NCBI GenBank assembly: GCA_943324745.2
Contig: CALPMT020000015.1
Span: forward strand, 1 to 64,000
Direction: 5' to 3'
Source of the DNA: Chitinophaga pinensis
Lineage (GTDB): Bacteria; Bacteroidota; Bacteroidia; Flavobacteriales_D; Crocinitomicaceae
Length of the DNA stretch: 64,000 nucleotides
The notes beneath the pieces are model-generated. The model was not told the origin of the DNA. It saw nothing but the letters and a program-made list of their open reading frames with translations, and did no database searches. Each line of letters starts with the position of its first letter. The stretch's first letter is position 1. Both the position numbers and the translations under genes were made by a program. Positions 54,691 to 61,715 of the stretch are shown here, piece by piece.

Positions 54691-55461
54691 ATGAAAAAAC
54701 TGTTGATTTTTTTAATTTACTCAAGTGTTTTGGTTGCTTGTAAAAAGACTTCTTCTACTCCTAATACTCCAATAAAAAACACAACAGATACAACTAAAGT
54801 TGTAAATGACACGACAAAAACTACAAATAAAGGAATTGGCAAACCTGGACCTAATATCACTGATGCAGAGGGTAACACCTACAAAACAGTAACTATTGGA
54901 ACACAAACCTGGATGGCAGAGAACTTAAAAGTGAGTAAGTACAGTGATGGTACAGTGATTCCAAATATTACGGATAATACACAATGGTACAAAAATACCA
55001 CTGGCGCATGGTCTTATTACAACAACGATGTGGCTAACAATACTAAATACGGTAAACTATACAATTGGTTCGCAGTGAGCAAAACTACCAATGGCAATAA
55101 AAACGTTTGTCCTACAGGATGGCACGTACCTACAGATGCTGAATGGACGGTTTTAACTGATCATTTAGGTGGAGATACTATTGCTGGTGGTAAACTAAAA
55201 GAAGTGGGTATAACAAGCTGGAAGAGCCCGAATACAGACGCTACGAATACGTCCTTATTTTCGGCGCTTCCGGGTGGGATCCGCTACTACGGTGGAGGTT
55301 ATGGCGGCATGGGCATTGGCAACTACGGTTACTGGTGGAGTTCTACGGAGTACGATAAAGGCAATGCTTGGTACCGCGGCCTGAACTACTTCGATGACAA
55401 TGCTAACAGTTACTATTACTTTAAGAGCGGAGGCTTGTCTGTTAGGTGCCTCAGGGATTGA
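54691..55461 (+). CDS. FISUMP-domain lipoprotein, copy A
   Basis: 256 residues from the ATG at 54691. Lipobox Cys17 (LVAC), a Thr-rich linker (TTDTTKVVNDTTKTT), then the FISUMP domain: NITDAEGNTYKTVTIGTQTWMAENLKV, KYGKLYNWFAVSK, CPTGWHVPTDAEWTVL, and the end YGYWWSSTEYDKGNAWYRGL ... GLSVRCLRD. Surface-anchored, presumably ligand-binding. The N-terminal domain half is very close at DNA level to copy C (61716) while the 3' part differs (see 55279-55432). Neighbours are alkB copy 1 and a phasin-like gene. Confidence 0.82.
   Translation: MKKLLIFLIYSSVLVACKKTSSTPNTPIKNTTDTTKVVNDTTKTTNKGIGKPGPNITDAEGNTYKTVTIGTQTWMAENLKVSKYSDGTVIPNITDNTQWYKNTTGAWSYYNNDVANNTKYGKLYNWFAVSKTTNGNKNVCPTGWHVPTDAEWTVLTDHLGGDTIAGGKLKEVGITSWKSPNTDATNTSLFSALPGGIRYYGGGYGGMGIGNYGYWWSSTEYDKGNAWYRGLNYFDDNANSYYYFKSGGLSVRCLRD
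55279..55432 (+). other. Hypervariable segment of FISUMP copy A (VR-like)
   Basis: Codons 197-247. Against copies B and C, differences are concentrated at codon positions 1 and 2 and mostly involve A. C-rich third positions (TAC, AAC, GGC, CGC) contrast with A/T-ending codons before 55260. Interrupted by an invariant GGTTACTGGTGGAGTTCTAC at 55324-55343. Followed by the invariant block 55433-55460. Confidence 0.55.
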
Positions 55462-55501
55462 CTTCGACTCCGTTCAGTCTGAAAATGGTGTTGACAATTT
55501 T

Positions 55502-55549
55502 TATCCTGAGCTGTTCCATTGAGCCAGTCGAAATGTGTCGTAGGATGAT
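55502..55549. repeat. CCTGAGC...TCGAAATG intergenic repeat
   Basis: TATCCTGAGCTGTTCC then ATTGAGCCAGTCGAAATG and GTCGTAGGATGAT. A compound copy of the same palindromic family seen at 63191 and 63291, with ATCCT/AGGAT ends that can pair. Confidence 0.5.
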
Positions 55550-55622
55550 AAATTGAAAAATAAACACATGATTATTAACTCCAAAAATTATCGGAAAACT
55601 AACATTACTAATGTATTTATAT

Positions 55623-55655
55623 AACGAGTAGTTCCTTTGAGCTACTCGTTTTTTT
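55623..55655 (+). terminator. Terminator, first of a near-identical pair
   Basis: AACGAGTAG - 10-base loop - CTACTCGTT - T5. The arm and tail sequence recurs at 56461-56494. It lies 160 bp after FISUMP copy A and may end its transcript. Confidence 0.75.
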
Positions 55656-55965
55656 GTGTAGTATAAAAATACATGTAACACTTTATTTGTATAAAAAAAA
55701 CTCCCCTAGGAGGATTAAATCCATAGAAGCAAGGAGTAAAATAAGCAGTTTTATGAAATTAACATTAATAAAATCTTAAAAATGCATTTTTTTGCCTGAA
55801 AAATTTGGGGTGTAACTATAAATGTCATATCTTTAATATATAATAACTACTTGATTAAATGGTTTTTAAGTGATATTACGTATCTTTTAATCTTTTAAAA
55901 TTCAGTTATTATCTCTTCCTATAAGTGGGAGGAGTGAACCAAAGTAACAACTATAATTAAAATAA
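55656..55965. other. Leader of the phasin-like gene
   Basis: 310 bp without an open frame. A small hairpin ACTCCCCTAGGAGGA is near 55701. A TATCTTTA box near 55830 could be a degenerate -7 element. Otherwise A/T-rich. Confidence 0.4.
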
Positions 55966-56433
55966 ATGGAAACAGCAGAAAAACAAACTCTTTTTGATTC
56001 TACTATCGAGATGCAAAAAGAAACCCTATCTAAGTTAATCGAGACAGGGAAAAAAGTAACCGAAATGTATAAGGAAAACAATCCATTACACTTCATGTTA
56101 AACGCTACTAAAGTAGAAAATGTTGGAATGTTGAATTCGAAAGAAATCCAACAGGCTATCGTTAAAACTGCTACTGTTTTCTCAAAACAATTACAAACAC
56201 TTACCAAATTTCAAAGAGAGAGTGTAAAGATTTTCACAAAAACTCAGAAAGAGTGGTTGCAAAGCGTAGAAACTAAAGAAAATAAACTATGGGTTGAGAA
56301 ACTTGTTGAAATGAATGATCACCTCGAAAAAACGTATGTTACTTTCGATGAGAACGTATCCAATTCTATTCATAATGGGTTTGAAGTATATATTCAACAA
56401 GTAGAAAATAATACATTTTTGAAAACGAATTAA
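55966..56433 (+). CDS. Phasin-like helical protein
   Basis: 155 residues, entirely helical and amphipathic with regular Lys/Glu spacing (LSKLIETGKKVTEMYKENN; KTQKEWLQSVETKENKLW). The length and heptad pattern resemble phasin-like PHA-granule proteins, but no polyhydroxyalkanoate gene is present, so this is only a similarity in form. The gene is bounded by two terminators with the same stem, one before and one after it. Confidence 0.45.
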   Translation: METAEKQTLFDSTIEMQKETLSKLIETGKKVTEMYKENNPLHFMLNATKVENVGMLNSKEIQQAIVKTATVFSKQLQTLTKFQRESVKIFTKTQKEWLQSVETKENKLWVEKLVEMNDHLEKTYVTFDENVSNSIHNGFEVYIQQVENNTFLKTN

Positions 56434-56460
56434 TTGTAATTATTGACACAATTAAGAAGA

Positions 56461-56494
56461 AGCGAGTAGTTCGAAAGAGCTACTCGTTTTTTTG
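56461..56494 (+). terminator. Terminator of the phasin-like gene
   Basis: AGCGAGTAG - loop TTCGAAAGAG - CTACTCGTT - T run. Stem bases CGAGTAG/CTACTCG and the tail are shared with 55623-55655. A second small hairpin CGTACTT/AAGTACG follows at 56520-56535. Confidence 0.82.
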
Positions 56495-56566
56495 TTAAAC
56501 GGAGTCGCGAATTCAACTTCGTACTTGGAAGTACGATCTATGGGTAGGGCAAGCGATTCAATACTC

Positions 56567-57181
56567 CTATTTCAACACCTCATTTTTAAATTGCCGAAAC
56601 GTCAAATTAATTCGGGGTTCTTTAATTTTCGGTTCTTTTTTAAGTTGGTGCATCCAATGTTTTTGGGAATGCATATCCATCACTACTAATGAGCCATTTT
56701 CCAATTTTACGTCTATTTTTTCACCCGATTGTTTGTGTTTGAGTTGAAAAGTTCGTGTTGCACCAAAACTAAGCGAAGCAATGATTCCTTCTGATTCTAA
56801 TTCTGGTTCATTGTCGCTGTGCCATGCCATTCCAATTTCTCCAGTAGCATACAGGTTCAACAAACACCCATTGAATTGTGTGTTTAATTCCTTTTCTAAT
56901 TTCTGTTTGAGTTCCAATACTATTTTCGACCAAGGACTTGCCATTTTCTCTTGTTTCGAATACGTATAAGCGATATGTTCATCTCCTTCAAAAGCGACTT
57001 GACGTTTGGTGATGATCTTTTTACCATACAAAGTGAGTTCGTCGTGTTTCCAAGCTACTTCGTTGAGTAATTGATGGAGGAAAGATGAATGGGTGTCCTT
57101 GATGAAATTTGGGATGTAACTGGTGTATCCGTTATGAGGGAGGAGGTTTTGATAAATTATATTAAGAGTGTTATTTGACAT
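56567..57181 (-). CDS. alkB: AlkB-like 2OG-Fe(II) dioxygenase, copy 2
   Basis: 204 residues. Same catalytic set as copy 1 (MAWHSDNEPEL, KHWMHQLKK, RINLTFRQF). Most of the protein is identical to copy 1, and differences are mainly in the first 20 residues and the C-terminal few. DNA similarity continues through the shared minus-strand 3' end. The pair is therefore a recent duplication, now separated by FISUMP copy A and the phasin-like gene. Confidence 0.9.
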   Translation of the reverse strand: MSNNTLNIIYQNLLPHNGYTSYIPNFIKDTHSSFLHQLLNEVAWKHDELTLYGKKIITKRQVAFEGDEHIAYTYSKQEKMASPWSKIVLELKQKLEKELNTQFNGCLLNLYATGEIGMAWHSDNEPELESEGIIASLSFGATRTFQLKHKQSGEKIDVKLENGSLVVMDMHSQKHWMHQLKKEPKIKEPRINLTFRQFKNEVLK

Positions 57182-57202
57182 TCTAATTTTTAGTTCAAAA
57201 TT

Positions 57203-57290
57203 TCAAAAAATGTAAAGTATAAAACTCTAAAAGTGTAAAGTGTAAAACTCAAAAAATGTAAAGTAAATTACTCTAAATATGTAAAATTTG
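57203..57290 (+). repeat. Four 23-bp-period TGTAAA repeats
   Basis: TGTAAA begins at 57211, 57234, 57257 and 57280, exactly 23 bp apart. Units look like TGTAAAGTGTAAAACTC followed by AAAA. The last unit ends 6 bp before the -7 box TATTTTTG (57292-57299) of the downstream ATPase gene, so the array covers the -33 region. Likely operator or iteron-like binding sites. Confidence 0.75.
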
Positions 57291-57291
57291 T

Positions 57292-57299
57292 TATTTTTG
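57292..57299 (+). promoter_or_regulatory. -7 box of the AAA/DUF4143 gene
   Basis: TATTTTTG, a perfect TAnnTTTG, 22 bp before the ATG at 57322. No TTTG -33 box is seen; the region is occupied by the repeat array. Confidence 0.5.
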
Positions 57300-57321
57300 T
57301 ATTGATAATCAATTATAAGTG

Positions 57322-58587
57322 ATGAAAGAAAAAAGAAAATATTTCAGTAGGATTTCAGATGAGGAATTAAAGAATAAACTGGATGCATCTGGTGCTTTAC
57401 TCATTAGAGGGATGAAAGCTTGTGGGAAAACAGAATCTGCCAAGCAATTTGCTAAAAGTATTGTTTCTTTTGATCAAGACGAGCAAGTTTCGATGTTGAT
57501 GCAGACAGCGCCACAGCGATTATTGTTAGGCGAAACTCCAAGATTGATTGATGAGTGGCAAGAATTTCCAAAAATTTGGAGTTATGTTAGGCATGAGGTT
57601 GATAATAGAAATGAAATTGCACAATTTATTTTAACAGGTTCTGCAAATCCTGAAGAAACGATTAAAATGCATTCGGGAGCTGGTAGGTTTACAGTATTAG
57701 ATATGCGTACGTTAAGTTGGCAAGAATTGGGTTATTCAACTGGAGAGATCAGATTGAAAGATTTATTGGAATCAAAAATTGTATCTGTCTATGATGAGCC
57801 ATTGAGTTTGGAAAAAATAGTTAAACGTATAGTTATTGGTGGATTTCCTTCATTAATTAATAAATCGATGCGTCAAGCGCGGGAAGTAAATCAAGCCTAT
57901 GTAGATTTAGTTGCGGAGGTAGATATGAGTAGAGTTTCAAATGTGAAAAGAAATCCATCTAAAGTACGAAGTCTTTTACGTTCTTATGCTCGAAATTCAG
58001 CTACACTTGTTGATGTAACAACTTTAGCTGCCGATATTAAAGAAAAAGAAAATGTGGATTTGTCCCGTCCAACAATTTATGATTATCTAGATGCACTTAA
58101 ACGACTAATGATTATTGAAGATCAACCAGCATGGAATACGCATATTCGTTCTTCATCTTCCTTAAGAAAAGCTTCTAAACGACACCTTTCAGATGTAGCT
58201 TTAGCAGTTGCGATACTAGGTATTAATGAAGAATTGCTCTTAAAGGATGTTAAGTTTACAGGATTTCTTTTTGAATCTATGGTTGTACATGATTTAAGAA
58301 TATATGCGCAAGCAAATAAGGCGAAAGTGTTTCATTATAATGATTCTAGTGGACTTGAGGTGGATGCTATCGTACAAAAACAAAATGGCGATTGGTGTGC
58401 TTTTGAAATAAAACTTGGTATTGGACAGATTGAAGAAGCTGCAAAGAATTTAATCAAGTTTGCTTCCATTATTGACGAAAAGAAAACATCCAAACCAAAA
58501 TCTTTGAATATAATCACAGGAACTGGCATTAGTTATACGCGTCCAGACGGAATAAATGTAATCTCCATGGCATCATTAGGATATTAA
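57322..58587 (+). CDS. AAA ATPase with DUF4143 nuclease-like domain
   Basis: 421 residues from the ATG at 57322 (a GTG directly before is also in frame). AAA_14 domain: Walker A variant RGMKACGKTESA, Walker B-like LIDEWQEF, sensor FILTGSA. DUF4143 C-terminal domain with winged-helix stretch (DLSRPTIYDYLDALKRLMII) and a PD-(D/E)XK-like core SGLEVDAIVQK ... WCAFEIKLG. Family members are often labelled ATP-binding protein and have been suspected as defence or mobile-element linked; no function is established. It is between alkB copy 2 and the alkB copy 3 remnant. Confidence 0.88.
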   Translation: MKEKRKYFSRISDEELKNKLDASGALLIRGMKACGKTESAKQFAKSIVSFDQDEQVSMLMQTAPQRLLLGETPRLIDEWQEFPKIWSYVRHEVDNRNEIAQFILTGSANPEETIKMHSGAGRFTVLDMRTLSWQELGYSTGEIRLKDLLESKIVSVYDEPLSLEKIVKRIVIGGFPSLINKSMRQAREVNQAYVDLVAEVDMSRVSNVKRNPSKVRSLLRSYARNSATLVDVTTLAADIKEKENVDLSRPTIYDYLDALKRLMIIEDQPAWNTHIRSSSSLRKASKRHLSDVALAVAILGINEELLLKDVKFTGFLFESMVVHDLRIYAQANKAKVFHYNDSSGLEVDAIVQKQNGDWCAFEIKLGIGQIEEAAKNLIKFASIIDEKKTSKPKSLNIITGTGISYTRPDGINVISMASLGY

Positions 58588-58589
58588 GA

Positions 58590-58715
58590 AGCTTTAAATT
58601 GCCGAAACGTCAAATTAATGCGTAGATCTTTTATTTTAGGTTCTTTTTTTAGTTGGTGAAACCAATATTGTTGGGGATGCATATTCAGTGTATCCATCGT
58701 AAGGAAGGATATTAG
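58590..58715 (-). pseudogene. alkB copy 3, internally deleted
   Basis: Minus-strand reading gives the N-terminal piece ILPYDGYT (58689-58715) joined, out of frame, to the C-terminal piece NMHPQQYWFHQLKKEPKIK ... INLTFRQFK (58592-58688). About 450-500 bp of the middle, including the HxD iron motif, are missing. It is a third alkB copy, 3' end aligned with copies 1 and 2. Confidence 0.8.
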
Positions 58716-58837
58716 ATTTGTTTTCTTGAAAAAACGATAATTTCATTACAATATACTATTCGTGTTTGTTATAAAACAATGAATTTAAGCACTATTTATT
58801 TTTTAGCTATTTTTGGTACATAATTTATTTTGATAGT

Positions 58838-59956
58838 ATGAAAAATTTAATACTTGTATGTTTATTCTTTTTTGTTTCAGGGATTACGCTTGCGCAATCT
58901 AAAAAAGAAATGATAGCGATTTTGAATAATAGGGTGGATAGCTTGAATCAAATAGTAGCAACTGAACGTTCTGATAAACTAAAATTAAATACTGAGATTT
59001 CGAATTTAAAAAGTCAAATTAAAGAATTAGAAAATACAAAAGATAAACTCACCAATCAAAACAACGCTGTAACACAAGAATTACAAGAGAATCAAGTGCA
59101 AATAGTAGAGCTCAATAAACAACTTAAAACAAAAAAAGATAGTTTGGTGCTTGTAACCTCTGAACTTTTGAAATACAAACCAGCACCACCCAAAGAAAAA
59201 TTAGTAGTAAAACAAGATAATACAGGCCCTATAAAAACCGTTACCATTGGTACACAAGTTTGGATGAAGGAAAATTTGAATGTTTCTGTCTTTAAAAATG
59301 GAGTAGCAATACCAGAAGTACAAGATGATGATGCATGGAAAAAAGCACGAGATAACCATCAACCAGCTTGGTGCTATTATAACGATGATCCTAAAAATGG
59401 CACTAAAAATGGGAAGTTATATAATTGGTATGCAGCGATTGATACCAATGGACTTTGCCCACAAGGTTGGCATGTGCCTTCAAATGCTGAGTGGGATATT
59501 TTGGTTACTTATCTAGGAGGAAAGGATGTTGCTGGGGCAAAAATGAAAGCAAAACCAGTGATGAAAAAAGTAGTTGAGTATTATGATGTAGATTCAAAGG
59601 ATTGTAACAATTGTGCAAGTGCAAGTAAGGAATATAAGAAGATTTGTCCAGTTTGTAAAGGTACAGGGTATGTAAAAATACCTTTAAAAAAAGAGAAAAA
59701 TGTATATGATAATGTTGTTTGGGGTTTTAAAGGTGGTACCAATGAAAGTGGTTTTACTGGTCTTGCGGGCGGTATCCGCTTTGATAGGTACTTTCAAAGT
59801 TACGACATCATTGGCTCCTACGGTTACTGGTGGAGTTCTACGTTAATTACCTACTCGGAGGCTTGGTCAATCGGCCTGGGGTCTAGCAGTAGCGATGCTT
59901 ACATGAGCTACAACGACATTAGCCATGGGTTGTCTGTTAGGTGCCTCAGGGATTAA
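58838..59956 (+). CDS. FISUMP protein, copy B, with coiled coil and Cys-rich insert
   Basis: 372 residues. Signal peptide (to about LAQS), coiled coil about 22-115 (NRVDSLNQIVATERSDKLKLN), then the FISUMP domain from TVTIGTQVWMKENLNV, NGKLYNWYAAIDTNGLCPQGWHVPSNAEWDIL. An insert of about 50 residues follows LGGKDVAGAKMK and carries two Cys pairs (CNNC, CPVC) with CKGTGY, like a DnaJ-type zinc centre. The domain ends with GYWWSSTLITYSEAWSIGL ... GLSVRCLRD. Its terminator and flank are shared with copy C. It has the variable segment too. Confidence 0.8.
   Translation: MKNLILVCLFFFVSGITLAQSKKEMIAILNNRVDSLNQIVATERSDKLKLNTEISNLKSQIKELENTKDKLTNQNNAVTQELQENQVQIVELNKQLKTKKDSLVLVTSELLKYKPAPPKEKLVVKQDNTGPIKTVTIGTQVWMKENLNVSVFKNGVAIPEVQDDDAWKKARDNHQPAWCYYNDDPKNGTKNGKLYNWYAAIDTNGLCPQGWHVPSNAEWDILVTYLGGKDVAGAKMKAKPVMKKVVEYYDVDSKDCNNCASASKEYKKICPVCKGTGYVKIPLKKEKNVYDNVVWGFKGGTNESGFTGLAGGIRFDRYFQSYDIIGSYGYWWSSTLITYSEAWSIGLGSSSSDAYMSYNDISHGLSVRCLRD
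59774..59926 (+). other. Hypervariable segment of FISUMP copy B (VR-like)
   Basis: Same length as the segment in copy A from the isoleucine codon to the invariant block. Codons include AGC, AAC, GAC, TAC, ATC at sites where copies A and C have other NNC/NNT codons. Closed by the invariant block 59930-59955. Confidence 0.55.
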
Positions 59957-59995
59957 CGAAGTTATAATTTATGAATGATGATTTATGAATTAATT

Positions 59996-60030
59996 GAAAA
60001 TGGCTTGCAAATGATTGTGAGCCATTTTTA
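59996..60030 (+). terminator. Terminator of FISUMP copy B
   Basis: AAAATGGCT - loop - AGCCATTTTT, with the T run partly inside the arm. A diverged version occurs at the same place after copy C (63371-63410). Confidence 0.6.
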
Positions 60031-60092
60031 GTATGTAAAGCATCATTTTAAATAATTTCTACTTGTATTATACGTTTTGGTGGAGGGATAAA

Positions 60093-60164
60093 TTAATAAT
60101 TAAATCCAAAAGCCCATAACGGAATCACATTCTGATAACCAAATTCGATACCAAAACGCACTAC
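60093..60164 (-). pseudogene. Outer-membrane protein 3' end remnant, copy 1
   Basis: Minus-strand frame VRFGIEFGYQNVIPLWAFGF-NY then TAA, a typical closing beta strand of an outer membrane barrel with a C-terminal aromatic. Everything upstream on that strand is missing and is replaced by the palindromic sites. Confidence 0.6.
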
Positions 60165-60206
60165 AAAAAGTACATATTTATTCATTTTTTGCACTACAAA
60201 AAGTGC
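60158..60206. promoter_or_regulatory. Two palindromic GCACT-N6-AGTGC sites
   Basis: GCACTACAAAAAGTAC at 60158 (one arm base off) and GCACTACAAAAAGTGC at 60191, starts 33 bp apart. The same 17-base spacer separates the first two sites at 63494. They lie 160 bp before the RhuM gene. Likely operators. Confidence 0.55.
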
Positions 60207-60363
60207 AATATTTGACTTTTGTGTTTATGAGTTCAGCTGGTTTTAAAAAAAATCAACTCCCCATTTTTCATTTTGATAGAAAGTGAATATTTATTCATTT
60301 TAGTTAAAGTCATTTTTATTTCAATAAGATTCCTTAAATTTAGTTTGCTCAATTTATATACCA

Positions 60364-61347
60364 ATGAAAGGAAGAGATATTTTACTATTCAATACGATAG
60401 ACAAAGCAATTAAAATTTCGGTACATTTTGATAAAGGTACATTTTGGCTTACACAAAAAGCAATGGGTGAGTTGTTTGGGGTTAATGTACCAGCGATAAG
60501 TAAACATATCAAGAATATTTTTGAAACGAATGAATTAGATAAGAATTCAGTTATTTCCAAAATGGAAACAACTGCCTTGGATGGAAAAAAATACAACACA
60601 CTGTTTTATCGTTTAGAAGCTATCTTAGCTGTAGGGTATCGTGTTAATTCCTCACAAGCAACCGAGTTTCGAAAATGGGCAACACAGACCTTGAATGAAT
60701 TTATTATCAAAGGGTTTATTATTGATGATGATCGTTTGAAGCAGGGAAAAAATTTAGGTCAAGATTATTTTGATGAGTTACTTGAGCGTATAAGAGAGAT
60801 TAGAACAAGCGAAAGAAGATTTTATCAAAAGATTACAGATTTATTTTCCTTGAGTACTGATTATATTCACGATAGTCAACAAACAAAAGACTTTTTTGCA
60901 ATGGTTCAGAATAAGTTACATTGGGCAATTTCAGGTAAAACGGCAGCGGAGATAATTTATTCGGAAGCAGATGCAAAGAAGTTATTTATGGGTTTAAAAA
61001 CTTGGAAAGCAGCACCGAATGGTAAGATTCTAAAATCAGATGTTGTCGTGGCTAAAAATTATCTTTCCGAACAACACCTGTCAGAATTAAATAGATTAGT
61101 TTCCGCGTATTTGGATTTAGCAGAAAATAATGCGCAAAGAGGTATCGCATTTAATATGGCTCAATGGGTTAAGTTTTTAGATGGTTTTTTAGATTTATCG
61201 AGTTACCCAATTCTTTCCGATAAAGGAACTATTTCAATGTTGGAAGCCAAATTAAAAGCAGAAACAGAATATGAAGTTTTTAGGATAGTCCAAGATCAAA
61301 ATTACATGAGTGACTTCGATCGAATGATTGCTGAATTAGAAAAATAA
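60364..61347 (+). CDS. RhuM-family protein
   Basis: 327 residues. N-terminal winged-helix-like domain (FWLTQKAMGELFGVNVPAISKHIKNIF), the conserved YRLEAILAVGYRVNSSQATEFRKWATQTLNEFIIKGF, then the RhuM/virulence C-terminal part with HWAISGKTAAEIIYSEAD and AENNAQRGIAFNMAQWVKFLDGFL. Family first linked to Salmonella pathogenicity islands; its molecular role is unknown. Typical accessory-region gene. Confidence 0.88.
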   Translation: MKGRDILLFNTIDKAIKISVHFDKGTFWLTQKAMGELFGVNVPAISKHIKNIFETNELDKNSVISKMETTALDGKKYNTLFYRLEAILAVGYRVNSSQATEFRKWATQTLNEFIIKGFIIDDDRLKQGKNLGQDYFDELLERIREIRTSERRFYQKITDLFSLSTDYIHDSQQTKDFFAMVQNKLHWAISGKTAAEIIYSEADAKKLFMGLKTWKAAPNGKILKSDVVVAKNYLSEQHLSELNRLVSAYLDLAENNAQRGIAFNMAQWVKFLDGFLDLSSYPILSDKGTISMLEAKLKAETEYEVFRIVQDQNYMSDFDRMIAELEK

Positions 61348-61418
61348 CTACTAACAGCTATTCCCTAATCACTATTTCCTAAAATCTATTTTCTAACATC
61401 TATTTCTATTTCCTATAG
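61348..61418. repeat. Low-complexity CTATTTCC-type tract
   Basis: Short imperfect units such as CTATTCCCTAATCA, CTATTTCCTAAAAT, CTATTTTCTAACAT and CTATTTCTATTTCC repeat directly after the RhuM stop. Slippage-prone spacer; no gene. Confidence 0.5.
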
Positions 61419-61571
61419 GCTATTTCCGGGTTACAGCTAAAAGAAGTTGGCGATTTCGAAGCACTAAACTGTACGCTAACGCTAAACTTACTAAGAAGCA
61501 CAAATATTCATCTAATCGCAATTGCATTTAAAGGAAAAGAAGTAAAAATGCAGTACGAAGAAGTCTTGTAA
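61419..61571 (+). pseudogene. Orphan C-terminal coding fragment
   Basis: Open from 61419 (stop at 61416) to TAA 61569-61571 without a start codon. It reads LQLKEVGDFEALNCTLTLN and then IHLIAIAFKGKEVKMQYEEV, with regular coding-like codons. I do not recognise the parent protein. The 145 bp that follow up to 61715 show no other gene. Confidence 0.4.
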
Positions 61572-61715
61572 GGGCAATATTTGTATTTGTTTTTCAGTTG
61601 TTTACCTTATATAACAATTATTTACTATTTTTAAAAACGAGTGTAATTTTTCCGTTGAAGTACACAACGAGGGAAAAAAAGTACAAACGTTTAAAATCAT
61701 TAAAAATCAGTAAGT

